A DNA stretch of 64,000 bases, taken from Gemmatimonadota bacterium (GTDB lineage: Bacteria; Gemmatimonadota; Gemmatimonadetes; Longimicrobiales; Gaopeijiaceae). The stretch spans positions 1 to 64,000 of the forward strand of contig JAJEBW010000029.1 of the NCBI GenBank assembly GCA_022822325.1, in the 5' to 3' direction. Within the stretch, counting starts at the first letter, position 1; every line of letters begins with the position of its first letter. The position numbers were made by a program, and so were the translations under genes. Positions 55,605-64,000 of this stretch are shown here, piece after piece. The notes under the pieces are model-generated. The model was not told the DNA's origin. It made no database searches and was given only the letters and a program-made list of their open reading frames with translations.

Positions 55605-55951
55605 TGACCAACGATGTGCAGGTGAACTGGGCGCGGCAGGGAGACATCCTCATCGCAAGACCGGCGGGACGAATCTACTCCTCCGAATACCTGGAGTGGC
55701 AGAGCGAGCTGGAAGCGGGAATCGCCCCGGACGACACCAAGCTCCTCATCAACCTGAACCAGGTCCCCTACCTGAGCAGCGCCGGGCTCCGAATCCTCCT
55801 CGTGCTGGCCAAGCGCTTCACCGGGCCGGACCGCGCCTTCGCCATCTCGGGGACGGGGCGCCTGGCGCGCAAGGTGCTGGCCGCGAGCGGGTTCGACGCC
55901 ATACTGAAGGTGTACGACTCGGAGGATGCGGCGGTGGCGGGGATGGGGTAG
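55604..55951 (+). CDS. STAS-domain protein (anti-sigma-factor antagonist-like)
   Basis: A 115-residue single STAS domain: LIARPAGRIYSSEYLEWQSE, the central strand KLLINLNQVPYLSSAGLRIL with a Ser (in LSSAGLR) where SpoIIAA-type proteins are phosphorylated, and a final helix. Such proteins release sigma factors or control stressosome-type switches by binding an anti-sigma kinase. No kinase or sigma gene is next to it. The start overlaps the upstream SDR stop by one base, suggesting coupled translation, and the giant LRR gene begins 14 nt after its stop. Confidence 0.88.
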   Translation: MTNDVQVNWARQGDILIARPAGRIYSSEYLEWQSELEAGIAPDDTKLLINLNQVPYLSSAGLRILLVLAKRFTGPDRAFAISGTGRLARKVLAASGFDAILKVYDSEDAAVAGMG

Positions 55952-55965
55952 GGGGGGCGGCGCGT

Positions 55966-58900
55966 ATGGTGCCACTTCGGTCCAAAGCACCCTGCCGGTC
56001 ACCGGTCGAGGACGAATTGGCAACCGTCGGCCAGTCTGCCGATTGCCCGCACGATCGCGGGAGTCGCCGCCTCATCCACCGTACATTCGCCTCTGTCGCG
56101 CTGATTGCGGGCGTGGCCTACGCCGCCTGCGACCAGAATCCCGTCTTGCCACCTCCTGCTTCGAATGAGCCTCCTATACTGGAACGGGCTTTTGCGGACC
56201 ATCAGGTGTTCGGGGGAGAGGACACGGCGATTCCGTTGGCCGACCACTTCGCCGATCCAAACGGCGACCTGGTGCGCTATGTCGTCGAGAGCGAGAACGG
56301 TGGCATCGCGACGGTGCGAGCAGCGGGGGACAGCCTAGTCGTCACCGGCATCGCCGAGGGTGTGACGATGGTGTCGGTTACGGCCATGGACTCGGGAGGC
56401 CTGTTGGCCACCGGCACCTTCGCCCTGCAGGTCGAGGTCAATCCGGACCGGGCGGTCCTGAGAGCTCTGTACCGTGCGACCGACGGTCCGAACTGGCAAC
56501 TCAGTCATGGCTGGCTGACCCATAAACCGCTTCGAGATTGGTACGGCGTTGGTACGGATTCGCTGGGCCGCGTGACCGACCTTATTCTTCGCTCCAACAA
56601 CCTGGCCGGTACGATCCCGGTGGAACTGGTGGATCTGTCCCAACTCAAGACCCTGGTTTTGTCCGTCAACCAATATCTGACCGGCCCGATCCCGCCAGAG
56701 TTGGGGGACCTTGCGAAACTTGAGACCTTGGCTCTTGATACCACCCGTTTGGCCGGTCCGATTCCGCCCGAACTTGGAAAGCTCTCATATCTCAAGACAC
56801 TATCGCTATCCCGCACCGAGCTTACGGGCTCCATTCCCCCGGAACTGGCAAATCTCTCCGCACTGGAGACCCTGAATCTACGCGGCAGATCGTCGAACGC
56901 CACACACCATCTCACCGGACCGATCCCCCCGGAACTGGGCAAGCTTGCCAACCTGACCACGCTGGACCTTTCGCGTAACCACTTGACGGGCACCATCCCG
57001 CCCGAGCTGGGCAATCTCGCGAGCCTGGAGGTGCTGATGCTTTACGGCGATCAGTTGACGGGACCAATCCCCCCGGAACTGGGCAAGCTTGCCAACCTGA
57101 CCACGCTGCACCTTTCGGGTAACCACTTGACGAGCACCATCCCACCCGAGTCGGGCAGTCTCGCGAGCCTCGAAACCCTGTCCCTCTCCGGGAACCAGCT
57201 GACGGGACCGATTCCTGCCGAGTTGGCGAACCTCACCAACCTGACCACGCTGCACCTTTCGGGTAACCGCTTGACGGAGCCCATCCCGCCCGAGCTGGGC
57301 AACCTCACGAGCCTGGAGGTGCTGGACCTTGACGGCAATCAGTTGACGGGACCAATCCCCCCGGAACTGGGCAAGCTTGCCAACCTGACCACGCTGCACC
57401 TTTCGGGTAACCACTTGACGGGCACCATCCCACCCGAGTCGGGCAGTCTCGCGAGCCTCGAAACCCTGTCCCTCTCCGGGAACCAGCTGACGGGGCCGAT
57501 TCCTGCCGAGCTGGCGAACCTCACCAACCTGAAAACCCTCAATCTCCGCGGCAACCAGCTTGCAGGCCCGATTCCACCCGAACTGCAGCAGTTGTCCGCA
57601 CTGACGACCCTGGGCCTCCAGCGAAACCTGCTGACTGGCACGGTCCCCGCCGGGCTGGCCAACCTTGCCAACCTGGAAACACTGATCCTCTCCCACAACC
57701 GGCTTGCAGGCCCGATCCCGCCCGAAGTGCTGGGAATGTCCAACTTGCAGCGACTGGGCATCGCCAGCAATGCCGGGCTTTGCATACCAGGAACAGAGCG
57801 TTTCGAAGCCTTCGCCGAAAGACACAGGATTTCATCCTGGTGCAACCAAATGGATCAGGCAATCCTGAAGGCTCTGTACGACGCCTCCGGCGGCAAGGAC
57901 TGGCGCACCAATGACGGCTGGCTCGATGGATTCGTGTTGGGAACCTGGAGCGGTGTGATGACGGACTCGCTCGGTCGCGTGACCACGATCGACCTTGTTG
58001 ACAACGGCTTGGCGGGCGAGTTGCCGAGCCTGGGACTGCTAAGCGAACTGACCGAACTGAAGCTGGGTCGCAATCCGAGCCTCGCCGGACGGCTGCCACT
58101 CAGCCTGGCACAGCTATCGATGTCGGTGCTGGATTTCGGCGGAACGGGCTTATGCGCTCCGAACGAGGCCGGATTTCAGTCGTGGATGGGGAGCGTCAAG
58201 ACACTGAATGGTACCGGGCGCAACTGCGAAATTCTCTCGGACCGTAACATCCTGGAAGCGGTGTACCGAACGGCCGACGGGCCAAACTGGGAGAACAGCA
58301 AAGGCTGGCTGACGGACGCGCCTCTCGGGGAGTGGCACGGCGTGACCGTGGACTCCTTGGAGCGCGTAACGGAGATCGTACTTTTTCGCGCCGGGGGACC
58401 GATTCCGCCGGAGCTCGGGAATCTTTCCGAACTGCGAGTGCTCGACCTATGCTGTCATTGGACGGGTACAGTTCCGACGGCCCCGGAGAACCTCTCCAAG
58501 CTGGAGCGACTCGTCATCCGTAGCGACGGGCAGTTGAGCATCTCGCCGACACTGGCCATTCTCCGCAACCTGCGGGAGCTACGCCTCAGCAGCCATCATG
58601 TCGTGGACGGAATTCCACCTGAGCTGGGAGACCTGCCTGAACTGCGACGGCTCGAGCTCTGCTGTGAGTTGCCGGGGCCCATCCCTCCCGAGTTCGGCAC
58701 ACTACCCAAGCTCGAAGACCTATCCCTTCGGATGTCGGCCAGCTCCATTCCTGCCGAACTCGGGAACCTGCCCGCTTTGCAAAGGCTTGTGCTCCATGGT
58801 GCGACGGGCCCGATCCCACCGGCGCTTGGGAATCTGTCGGCATTGCAGTATCTGTACCTCAACAACGGCTTCAACCCCGGCCAACTGACGGGCTCAATCC

Positions 58901-61900
58901 CGCCCTCGCTCGGGAATCTCTCCCGGCTGCGAGCCTTGGGACTTGCTGAAAACCAGTTAACCGGCATCATACCACCTGAACTGGGGAACCTCTCGGCATT
59001 GCAGTATCTGCACCTTAATGACAATCAGCTGACGGGGCCGATCCCGGCTGAGTTTGGGAATCTCACGAACCTGGAGCAGTTGCGTGCCTGGGACAATCAG
59101 CTAACGGGCCCAATTCCACCCGAAATCGGACGGATGTACGCCTTGACGGAACTGGGACTATACAGCAATCGGTTGACCGGTCCCATACCGGCCGAGCTGG
59201 GGAATCTCGCACGACTGCCATCCCTGGACCTTCACGACAACCAGTTGACAGGCCCAATTCCGGCCGAACTGGGACAAATGTCCGCACTGACGGCGCTGGA
59301 CATCTCCAACAACCGGTTGACCGGTACGATTCCGGCCGAATTAGGGCAACTCTCATATCTTTATCGGCTGAACTTTGCCGACAACCAGTTGACCGGTGCG
59401 ATCCCAGCCGACTTGGGCAATCTCTCACGCTTGTATTCGCTAAACTTTGCCGATAATCAGTTGACCGGATCAATCCCATCCGAACTCGGGACAATGCCCG
59501 CACTGACGGGCCTGTATCTGTCAGACAACCAACTGACGGGTTCCATTCCGCCCGAGCTGGGCAATCTCGAGTCGCTCAATCTGTCCCATAACCATTTGAC
59601 AGGTACCATTCCAGCCGCATTGGGAAAGCTCGCCCGCCTGACAAGCCTGTCCCTCGCCGACAACAGCCTGGCCGGGACGATCCCACCCGACTTCGGTCGC
59701 CTCTCAGACCTGTATTCGCTGAATCTCGCTCATAATCAATTGACGGGCGGGCTTCCCCTCGGGCTGAGTGATTCCAATCTCGGATACCTGTACCTCAATG
59801 ATAACGACGGCCTTTGCGTTCCGGGGACGGAGAGTTTCATAACCTTACACACGAGGCGCCTGGGAAGGGCGGAATTCTCGTGGTGCAACGAACGCGATGT
59901 GGCCCTCCTCAAGTCCCTGTACAAGGCAACGGGCGGCAGTGCTTGGTCTACCGTTTGGCAAAGGAGCGACGGCTGGCAGGAAGGAATCAGGGCGAAGCGT
60001 GGTCGCGGGCTCGCGCTCGATTCCTGGTACGGCGTGACCGCCGATTCTCTCGGCCGCGTGACCGGGCTCAATCTGAGCGACAACGGCCTCGTTGGCTGGC
60101 TTCCCGACGATCTTGGGACTCTTGAGAAACTCGTTGCCCTGAATGTGGCTGGCAATTCGGACCTCGGCGGGAGACTGCCGCTGAGCTTGACCGACCTGTC
60201 CATGGAAACGCTCGATTACGCCGGAACGACTCTGTGCGCTCCCGCGGTAACCGCGTTTCAATCGTGGCTGGCAAGCATAGGGACGTTGAACAGTACCGGG
60301 CGGAACTGCGGCGTGCTTTCTGATCGCGATATCCTGGAATCGTTCTACCGGGCAACCGATGGACCGAACTGGCGCAGAAGCGATCAATGGCTCACCGACG
60401 CGCCTCTCGGGGAATGGTACGGCGTGGAGGTTGGGCAGGAAGATCGCGTGACAAGGCTTGATCTCAGCTACAATAATCTGACAGGATCGATTCCGCCCGA
60501 GCTCGGACATCTGTCGGGGTTGCGGGAACTCAATTTGTCCGATAACGCCTTGGGGGGCCCGATTCCCGCCAGTGTGGTTCACCTCAACATTGATCGCAGG
60601 AGACTCCGATTGCCGGACAGTCTCTGTTGGCCGGGGGTCCGTGAAGTGGTCGAATGGCTGGGTGCCTCGTCAAGCGCGTCTTTTTGCAACTGGCACGACC
60701 TTCGGGTGCTGAGAGAGTTCTTTGAAGCCACCGGTGCCGGGGTAGGGTGGTCAGCTTCCCAGGGATGGCACGGAAACACTGAAACGACCACGGCGGCTGA
60801 CCACGTCCTCGGCGACTGGCACGGCGTTGAGACCGATTCGCTCGGGCGAGTGACGGACATTGATCTTAACCAGAACGGACTGCACGGGACAGTGCCGCAT
60901 GGATTGGGTACGCTGGGCCAGCTGACCAGGTTGGTACTCGCCGACAACCCGCGGTTGGAGGGCGCACTGCCACTGTCCATGAGTCGGCTGTCTCTTCGGG
61001 CATTCGATTTTTCCGGCACCGGCCTATGCGTTCCGGCCAACGACATCTTCATGTCTTGGCTGAGAGAGATCGCCTCAGTCGGTGGGACCGGAACCGCGTG
61101 TGCTAAACTGTCAGACCGAGACATCCTCGAGGTTTTCTACCACGCTACTGCCCCGTGGCTTTACAGCGACAACTGGCTTACCGACGCCCCCTTGGGCGAC
61201 TGGTACGGCGTATCGGTGGATACTGACGGCCGGGTAACCCGACTTGATTTGCGAAACAACTGGGTCAGGGGCCCCTTACCCGACGAACTCGGCCTCCTTG
61301 ACCGCTTGACCATTTTCAACCTTCCGTACAACAGGCTCTCCGGCCCCATACCGCCAGCCATGGGCAACCTAAAGGCACTCGAGGAACTTGTCATCACAGG
61401 GGATTCCGTCCTGGGACGGGTCGGAAGCGGGGGCAGCTTCACGGTTAGCGCGGGCATTGGATATAACAGGCTGACCGGCTCCATTCCGCGCGAGCTGGGC
61501 AATCTGACGAACCTTCGTATCCTCAATCTCAACGGAAATGCTCTGTCTGGCGAGATTCCAGCCGAACTGGGCAATTTGACGAACCTGGAATTCCTAGACT
61601 TGGCCGTCCCGATAAACTGCCAGCACGCCCCCGCGCCCAAAATGCCCGACGGATGGACACCCGACAGAGTGCTACGATGCAAGAAGGGAAGTGTGAAACA
61701 AAGCTTCACGGGCGCTATCCCGCCTGAACTCGGAAAACTCACCAAACTGAAACGCCTGTACCTCTACAACAACAACCTGACGGGCCCGATCCCGCCCGAG
61801 CTCGGGAATCTAACCAACCTGGAAGAGCTGGCGCTTCAGCATAACGACCTCACCGGCATTCCACCCGAACTGGGCAATCTGTCGTCCCTGAAACTGTTGA

Positions 61901-63987
61901 GGGCTTACGACAACGATTTGGCCGGACCGATCCCCGGTAGCCTGGGGAACGCATCCAACCTGGAGCAGCTTTGGCTGCACAACAACGAACTGACAAGCAT
62001 TCCCCCGGAACTCGGTAATCTATCCGAGTTGCGTTACTTGTACCTCTTCGACAACGATTTGGCCGGACCGATCCCGGAGGGGCTCGGTTCGCTCGATGAT
62101 CTCCGTCACCTCGATCTCTACAACAATGCACTAACCACCGTTCCCGCTGATCTGGGGGATCTCGTCAACCTTGACCGCCTTTACCTGCACGGCAACGAAA
62201 TCGCCGGACCGATCCCCCCGGCGCTGGGGAGTCTGCGCAATCTTGAGCGGTTGTGGTTACAGGACAATCGGTTGTCCGGGCCTGTGCCGTCGCAGTTGGG
62301 CGAACTCTCCCGGTTGCGTTGGCTGGATCTGACCGGGAATGAGATGTTGGAGGGCCCTCTGCCGGAGTCATTTACCGCGTTGGACTACCTGGATGTCCTT
62401 GTGGCCACGGGCACCGGCGTGTGCGGGTCGCCAAGCGATGCCTTTCAGTCGTGGCTCAACACGGTCGAGCGTGCCCATCTGCCCACCTGTTTCGCACGAC
62501 ACTCGGATCGCGCCGCGGCGTATCTGGTTCAGGCTGTGCAGGATCTGGAACGACCGGTTCCATTGGTAGCCGGCAGAGACGCGCTCTTACGGGTGTTCGT
62601 GGCAGCGCCAACGGGGAAGACGATGCCCGTCCCAAGCGTGAGTGCCCGATTCTACGACGGAGCACGAGAGGTGTATCGGGTTGATATACCGGGCAAACCG
62701 GCCGCTCTCGGAGCTGAGCTTTTTGAAGCCAGCCTGGATCTGTCGGCCAACTCGCCCATCCCCGGCGAGGTCATTCGACCCGGACTGGAGATGGTGATCG
62801 AGATTGATCGCGAGGGCGCTTTGGACCCCTCACTGGCCGTCCCACCGCGCATCCCCGCCGAGGGACGGATGGCACTCGATGTTCGCGCGGTGCCAACGCT
62901 TGAGTTCACGGTGGTGCCGTTCCTGTGGACCGACGACCCGGATTCATCGGTAGTCGTGCTGGCAAACGAGATGGCAGCGGACCCGAAGGGGCACGAGTTG
63001 TTGGGTCCGGCTCATCATTCTTTGCCGATTCCCGGAATGGCCGTCACCGCACACCCGCCCGTCTGGGTGAACTCCAGCAATGCCTACTCGCTCCTCTCTC
63101 GGACGGCGGCCATCCGGGCCATGGAAGGGGGCCGCGGATACTGGCAGGGCATGATGAAAGGCAATAGCGGAGGAGTTCGCGGCGTTGCCTACCAGGCGGG
63201 CTGGGTGAGCTTTTCCCGCCCTGAACCGGTGACTATCGTGCACGAGATTGGTCACAACATGTCGCTGTGGCACGCGCCGTGTGGATATCCCGATTACGTC
63301 GATCCGGTCTTTCCGTATGAGAATGGAGGAACCGGTGTCCTCGGCTACTACTTTCCCAACGACCAATTTCCCCGTGGGCGTCCCACCGGAGGGTTGGTCG
63401 GCCCCGGTGCCCGCGACTTCATGGGCTACTGCAACTCACCCTGGGTCAGCGACTACCACTTCACCAACGCCCTGCGCCACCGGCTCCGCGCGGAACCACC
63501 TCCCGCCTCGCCCGCAACAGCCCTCCTCCTCTGGGGCGGCGCCGACGGCGAGGGCGCTCCCTACCTGGAACCGGCGTTCGTCCTGGACGCCCCGCCCGCG
63601 CTTCCGGATTCCGCCGGGAGCCACCGGATCGCCGGATACGACGCCGACGGCCGCGAACTCTTCTCCCTGGACTTCGCCCTGCCCATGGTCGCCGATGTGG
63701 AGGACCAGTCCTCCAGCTTCGCCTTCGTCCTTCCCGTGCGCCCCGGATGGGAGGCCCTGGCGGTGATCACCCTCACAGCGCCGGACGGTTCCACCGCCAC
63801 ACTGGACCGCAACTCCGAACTTCCGCCCATGACGATCCTGCGGGACGGTTCCACCGGACAGATCCGCGCCATCCTCGGGGGTGACGAAGCGCTTGCGGCA
63901 GACGCTCCGGCACCGATGGTTCGGGGACAGAACCTGGTGACGCTGACCAGTCGGGGACTGCCGCCACCCGCATCCTGGCGGCGCTGA
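55966..63987 (+). CDS. Giant secreted leucine-rich-repeat protein with C-terminal zincin metallopeptidase domain
   Basis: About 2,673 residues. After an export signal (FASVALIAGVAYAAC, possibly lipid-modified Cys) comes an Ig/cadherin-like domain (LADHFADPNGDLVRYVVES). Then come seven LRR modules, each opened by a cap of the type LxxLYxATDGPNWxxSxxWL...WYGVxxDSxGRVTxL, starting near 56455, 57855, 58245, 59910, 60330, 60705 and 61120. Repeats have the plant-type core LxxNxLTGPIPPELGNL; there are roughly 50-60 by eye. The last ~600 residues hold HEIGHNMSLWH (HEIGH at ~2426-2430) and a Met-turn DFMGYC (~2484), typical of zincin metallopeptidases. GC is lower than in neighbours. ATG 55966 is uncertain; the stop is TGA 63985-63987. 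Confidence 0.85.
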   Translation: MVPLRSKAPCRSPVEDELATVGQSADCPHDRGSRRLIHRTFASVALIAGVAYAACDQNPVLPPPASNEPPILERAFADHQVFGGEDTAIPLADHFADPNGDLVRYVVESENGGIATVRAAGDSLVVTGIAEGVTMVSVTAMDSGGLLATGTFALQVEVNPDRAVLRALYRATDGPNWQLSHGWLTHKPLRDWYGVGTDSLGRVTDLILRSNNLAGTIPVELVDLSQLKTLVLSVNQYLTGPIPPELGDLAKLETLALDTTRLAGPIPPELGKLSYLKTLSLSRTELTGSIPPELANLSALETLNLRGRSSNATHHLTGPIPPELGKLANLTTLDLSRNHLTGTIPPELGNLASLEVLMLYGDQLTGPIPPELGKLANLTTLHLSGNHLTSTIPPESGSLASLETLSLSGNQLTGPIPAELANLTNLTTLHLSGNRLTEPIPPELGNLTSLEVLDLDGNQLTGPIPPELGKLANLTTLHLSGNHLTGTIPPESGSLASLETLSLSGNQLTGPIPAELANLTNLKTLNLRGNQLAGPIPPELQQLSALTTLGLQRNLLTGTVPAGLANLANLETLILSHNRLAGPIPPEVLGMSNLQRLGIASNAGLCIPGTERFEAFAERHRISSWCNQMDQAILKALYDASGGKDWRTNDGWLDGFVLGTWSGVMTDSLGRVTTIDLVDNGLAGELPSLGLLSELTELKLGRNPSLAGRLPLSLAQLSMSVLDFGGTGLCAPNEAGFQSWMGSVKTLNGTGRNCEILSDRNILEAVYRTADGPNWENSKGWLTDAPLGEWHGVTVDSLERVTEIVLFRAGGPIPPELGNLSELRVLDLCCHWTGTVPTAPENLSKLERLVIRSDGQLSISPTLAILRNLRELRLSSHHVVDGIPPELGDLPELRRLELCCELPGPIPPEFGTLPKLEDLSLRMSASSIPAELGNLPALQRLVLHGATGPIPPALGNLSALQYLYLNNGFNPGQLTGSIPPSLGNLSRLRALGLAENQLTGIIPPELGNLSALQYLHLNDNQLTGPIPAEFGNLTNLEQLRAWDNQLTGPIPPEIGRMYALTELGLYSNRLTGPIPAELGNLARLPSLDLHDNQLTGPIPAELGQMSALTALDISNNRLTGTIPAELGQLSYLYRLNFADNQLTGAIPADLGNLSRLYSLNFADNQLTGSIPSELGTMPALTGLYLSDNQLTGSIPPELGNLESLNLSHNHLTGTIPAALGKLARLTSLSLADNSLAGTIPPDFGRLSDLYSLNLAHNQLTGGLPLGLSDSNLGYLYLNDNDGLCVPGTESFITLHTRRLGRAEFSWCNERDVALLKSLYKATGGSAWSTVWQRSDGWQEGIRAKRGRGLALDSWYGVTADSLGRVTGLNLSDNGLVGWLPDDLGTLEKLVALNVAGNSDLGGRLPLSLTDLSMETLDYAGTTLCAPAVTAFQSWLASIGTLNSTGRNCGVLSDRDILESFYRATDGPNWRRSDQWLTDAPLGEWYGVEVGQEDRVTRLDLSYNNLTGSIPPELGHLSGLRELNLSDNALGGPIPASVVHLNIDRRRLRLPDSLCWPGVREVVEWLGASSSASFCNWHDLRVLREFFEATGAGVGWSASQGWHGNTETTTAADHVLGDWHGVETDSLGRVTDIDLNQNGLHGTVPHGLGTLGQLTRLVLADNPRLEGALPLSMSRLSLRAFDFSGTGLCVPANDIFMSWLREIASVGGTGTACAKLSDRDILEVFYHATAPWLYSDNWLTDAPLGDWYGVSVDTDGRVTRLDLRNNWVRGPLPDELGLLDRLTIFNLPYNRLSGPIPPAMGNLKALEELVITGDSVLGRVGSGGSFTVSAGIGYNRLTGSIPRELGNLTNLRILNLNGNALSGEIPAELGNLTNLEFLDLAVPINCQHAPAPKMPDGWTPDRVLRCKKGSVKQSFTGAIPPELGKLTKLKRLYLYNNNLTGPIPPELGNLTNLEELALQHNDLTGIPPELGNLSSLKLLRAYDNDLAGPIPGSLGNASNLEQLWLHNNELTSIPPELGNLSELRYLYLFDNDLAGPIPEGLGSLDDLRHLDLYNNALTTVPADLGDLVNLDRLYLHGNEIAGPIPPALGSLRNLERLWLQDNRLSGPVPSQLGELSRLRWLDLTGNEMLEGPLPESFTALDYLDVLVATGTGVCGSPSDAFQSWLNTVERAHLPTCFARHSDRAAAYLVQAVQDLERPVPLVAGRDALLRVFVAAPTGKTMPVPSVSARFYDGAREVYRVDIPGKPAALGAELFEASLDLSANSPIPGEVIRPGLEMVIEIDREGALDPSLAVPPRIPAEGRMALDVRAVPTLEFTVVPFLWTDDPDSSVVVLANEMAADPKGHELLGPAHHSLPIPGMAVTAHPPVWVNSSNAYSLLSRTAAIRAMEGGRGYWQGMMKGNSGGVRGVAYQAGWVSFSRPEPVTIVHEIGHNMSLWHAPCGYPDYVDPVFPYENGGTGVLGYYFPNDQFPRGRPTGGLVGPGARDFMGYCNSPWVSDYHFTNALRHRLRAEPPPASPATALLLWGGADGEGAPYLEPAFVLDAPPALPDSAGSHRIAGYDADGRELFSLDFALPMVADVEDQSSSFAFVLPVRPGWEALAVITLTAPDGSTATLDRNSELPPMTILRDGSTGQIRAILGGDEALAADAPAPMVRGQNLVTLTSRGLPPPASWRR
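57004..57531 (+). repeat. 288-bp direct duplication inside the LRR gene
   Basis: Positions 57004-57243 and 57292-57531 are nearly identical at a fixed offset of 288 bp (96 residues, four 24-residue repeats), with few single-base differences (for example ACGAGCACC versus ACGGGCACC). The segment GGAACTGGGCAAGCTTGCCA also occurs at 56931, 144 bp (two repeats) before its copy at 57075. The LRRs therefore expanded recently by tandem duplication or gene conversion. Confidence 0.85.
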
Positions 63988-64000
63988 AGCGGGAACGTAC

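Noticed and set aside
56580-62400. Regularly spaced repeats resembling a CRISPR or satellite array
   Set aside because: The spacing is 72 bp in frame and encodes 24-residue leucine-rich repeats with changing third positions; there is no spacer/repeat alternation or cas gene.

Overview
The window is GC-rich, densely coded bacterial DNA. Codon use is GC-biased, so many long antisense reading frames appear by chance. The gene content points to the Gemmatimonadota or a close relative, judged from gene flavour only: TonB-dependent receptor, 6-bladed-propeller-type lipoprotein, DUF5777 barrel, M28 membrane peptidase, VKOR-DsbA pair, PhoX/DUF839 protein, acetamidase lipoprotein and a complete MoxR-Bat operon. 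No rRNA, tRNA, CRISPR array or intact insertion sequence was seen.

Layout. Positions 1-429 hold the cut 5' end of a leftward gene and a leader hairpin. Positions 430-4968 encode a single-chain Type ISP-like restriction-modification enzyme. Positions 4977-14778 (minus strand) hold VKOR, DsbA, a HAD phosphatase, a threonine dehydratase-like enzyme, gyrA, a glycosyltransferase and uvrA. Positions 15057-28223 (plus strand) hold a HisC-like aminotransferase, an ABC exporter, a GHKL regulator, an SPFH protein, a PF10023 aminopeptidase, leuS, tkt and a TonB-dependent receptor. Positions 28297-37785 (minus strand) hold a decayed frame and then the Bat operon in transcription order moxR, DUF58, a BatD/DUF4381-like gene, batA, batB, batC, a BatD-like fragment, batD, batE; most junctions overlap by 1-4 nt. 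Positions 38190-42910 are a patchy accessory stretch: a DUF433/DUF5615 toxin-antitoxin pair with a truncated toxin, lipoproteins, a DUF5777 barrel, an aminotransferase remnant and an acetamidase-like lipoprotein. Positions 42994-49837 look like a defence or epigenetic-signalling island: a DUF3644/HEPN protein facing an operon of cytosine-5 DNA methyltransferase, a two-ATPase GHKL/histidine-kinase protein (now frameshifted) and a receiver-domain protein. Positions 49834-54066 hold an M28 membrane peptidase and a DUF839 protein. Positions 54453-63987 hold a Tat-exported SDR protein, a STAS protein and a ~2,670-residue leucine-rich-repeat protein ending in a zincin metallopeptidase domain.

Three things stand out. 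(1) The dcm-GHKL-receiver operon next to DUF3644 reads like a methylation-linked two-component defence system with a candidate HEPN RNase, but no recognisable restriction nuclease. (2) A ~62-bp GC-rich interspersed repeat occurs five times; two copies lie inside reading frames and most others border remnants or accessory genes. (3) The giant protein couples seven LRR modules to a metallopeptidase and contains a recent 288-bp internal duplication.
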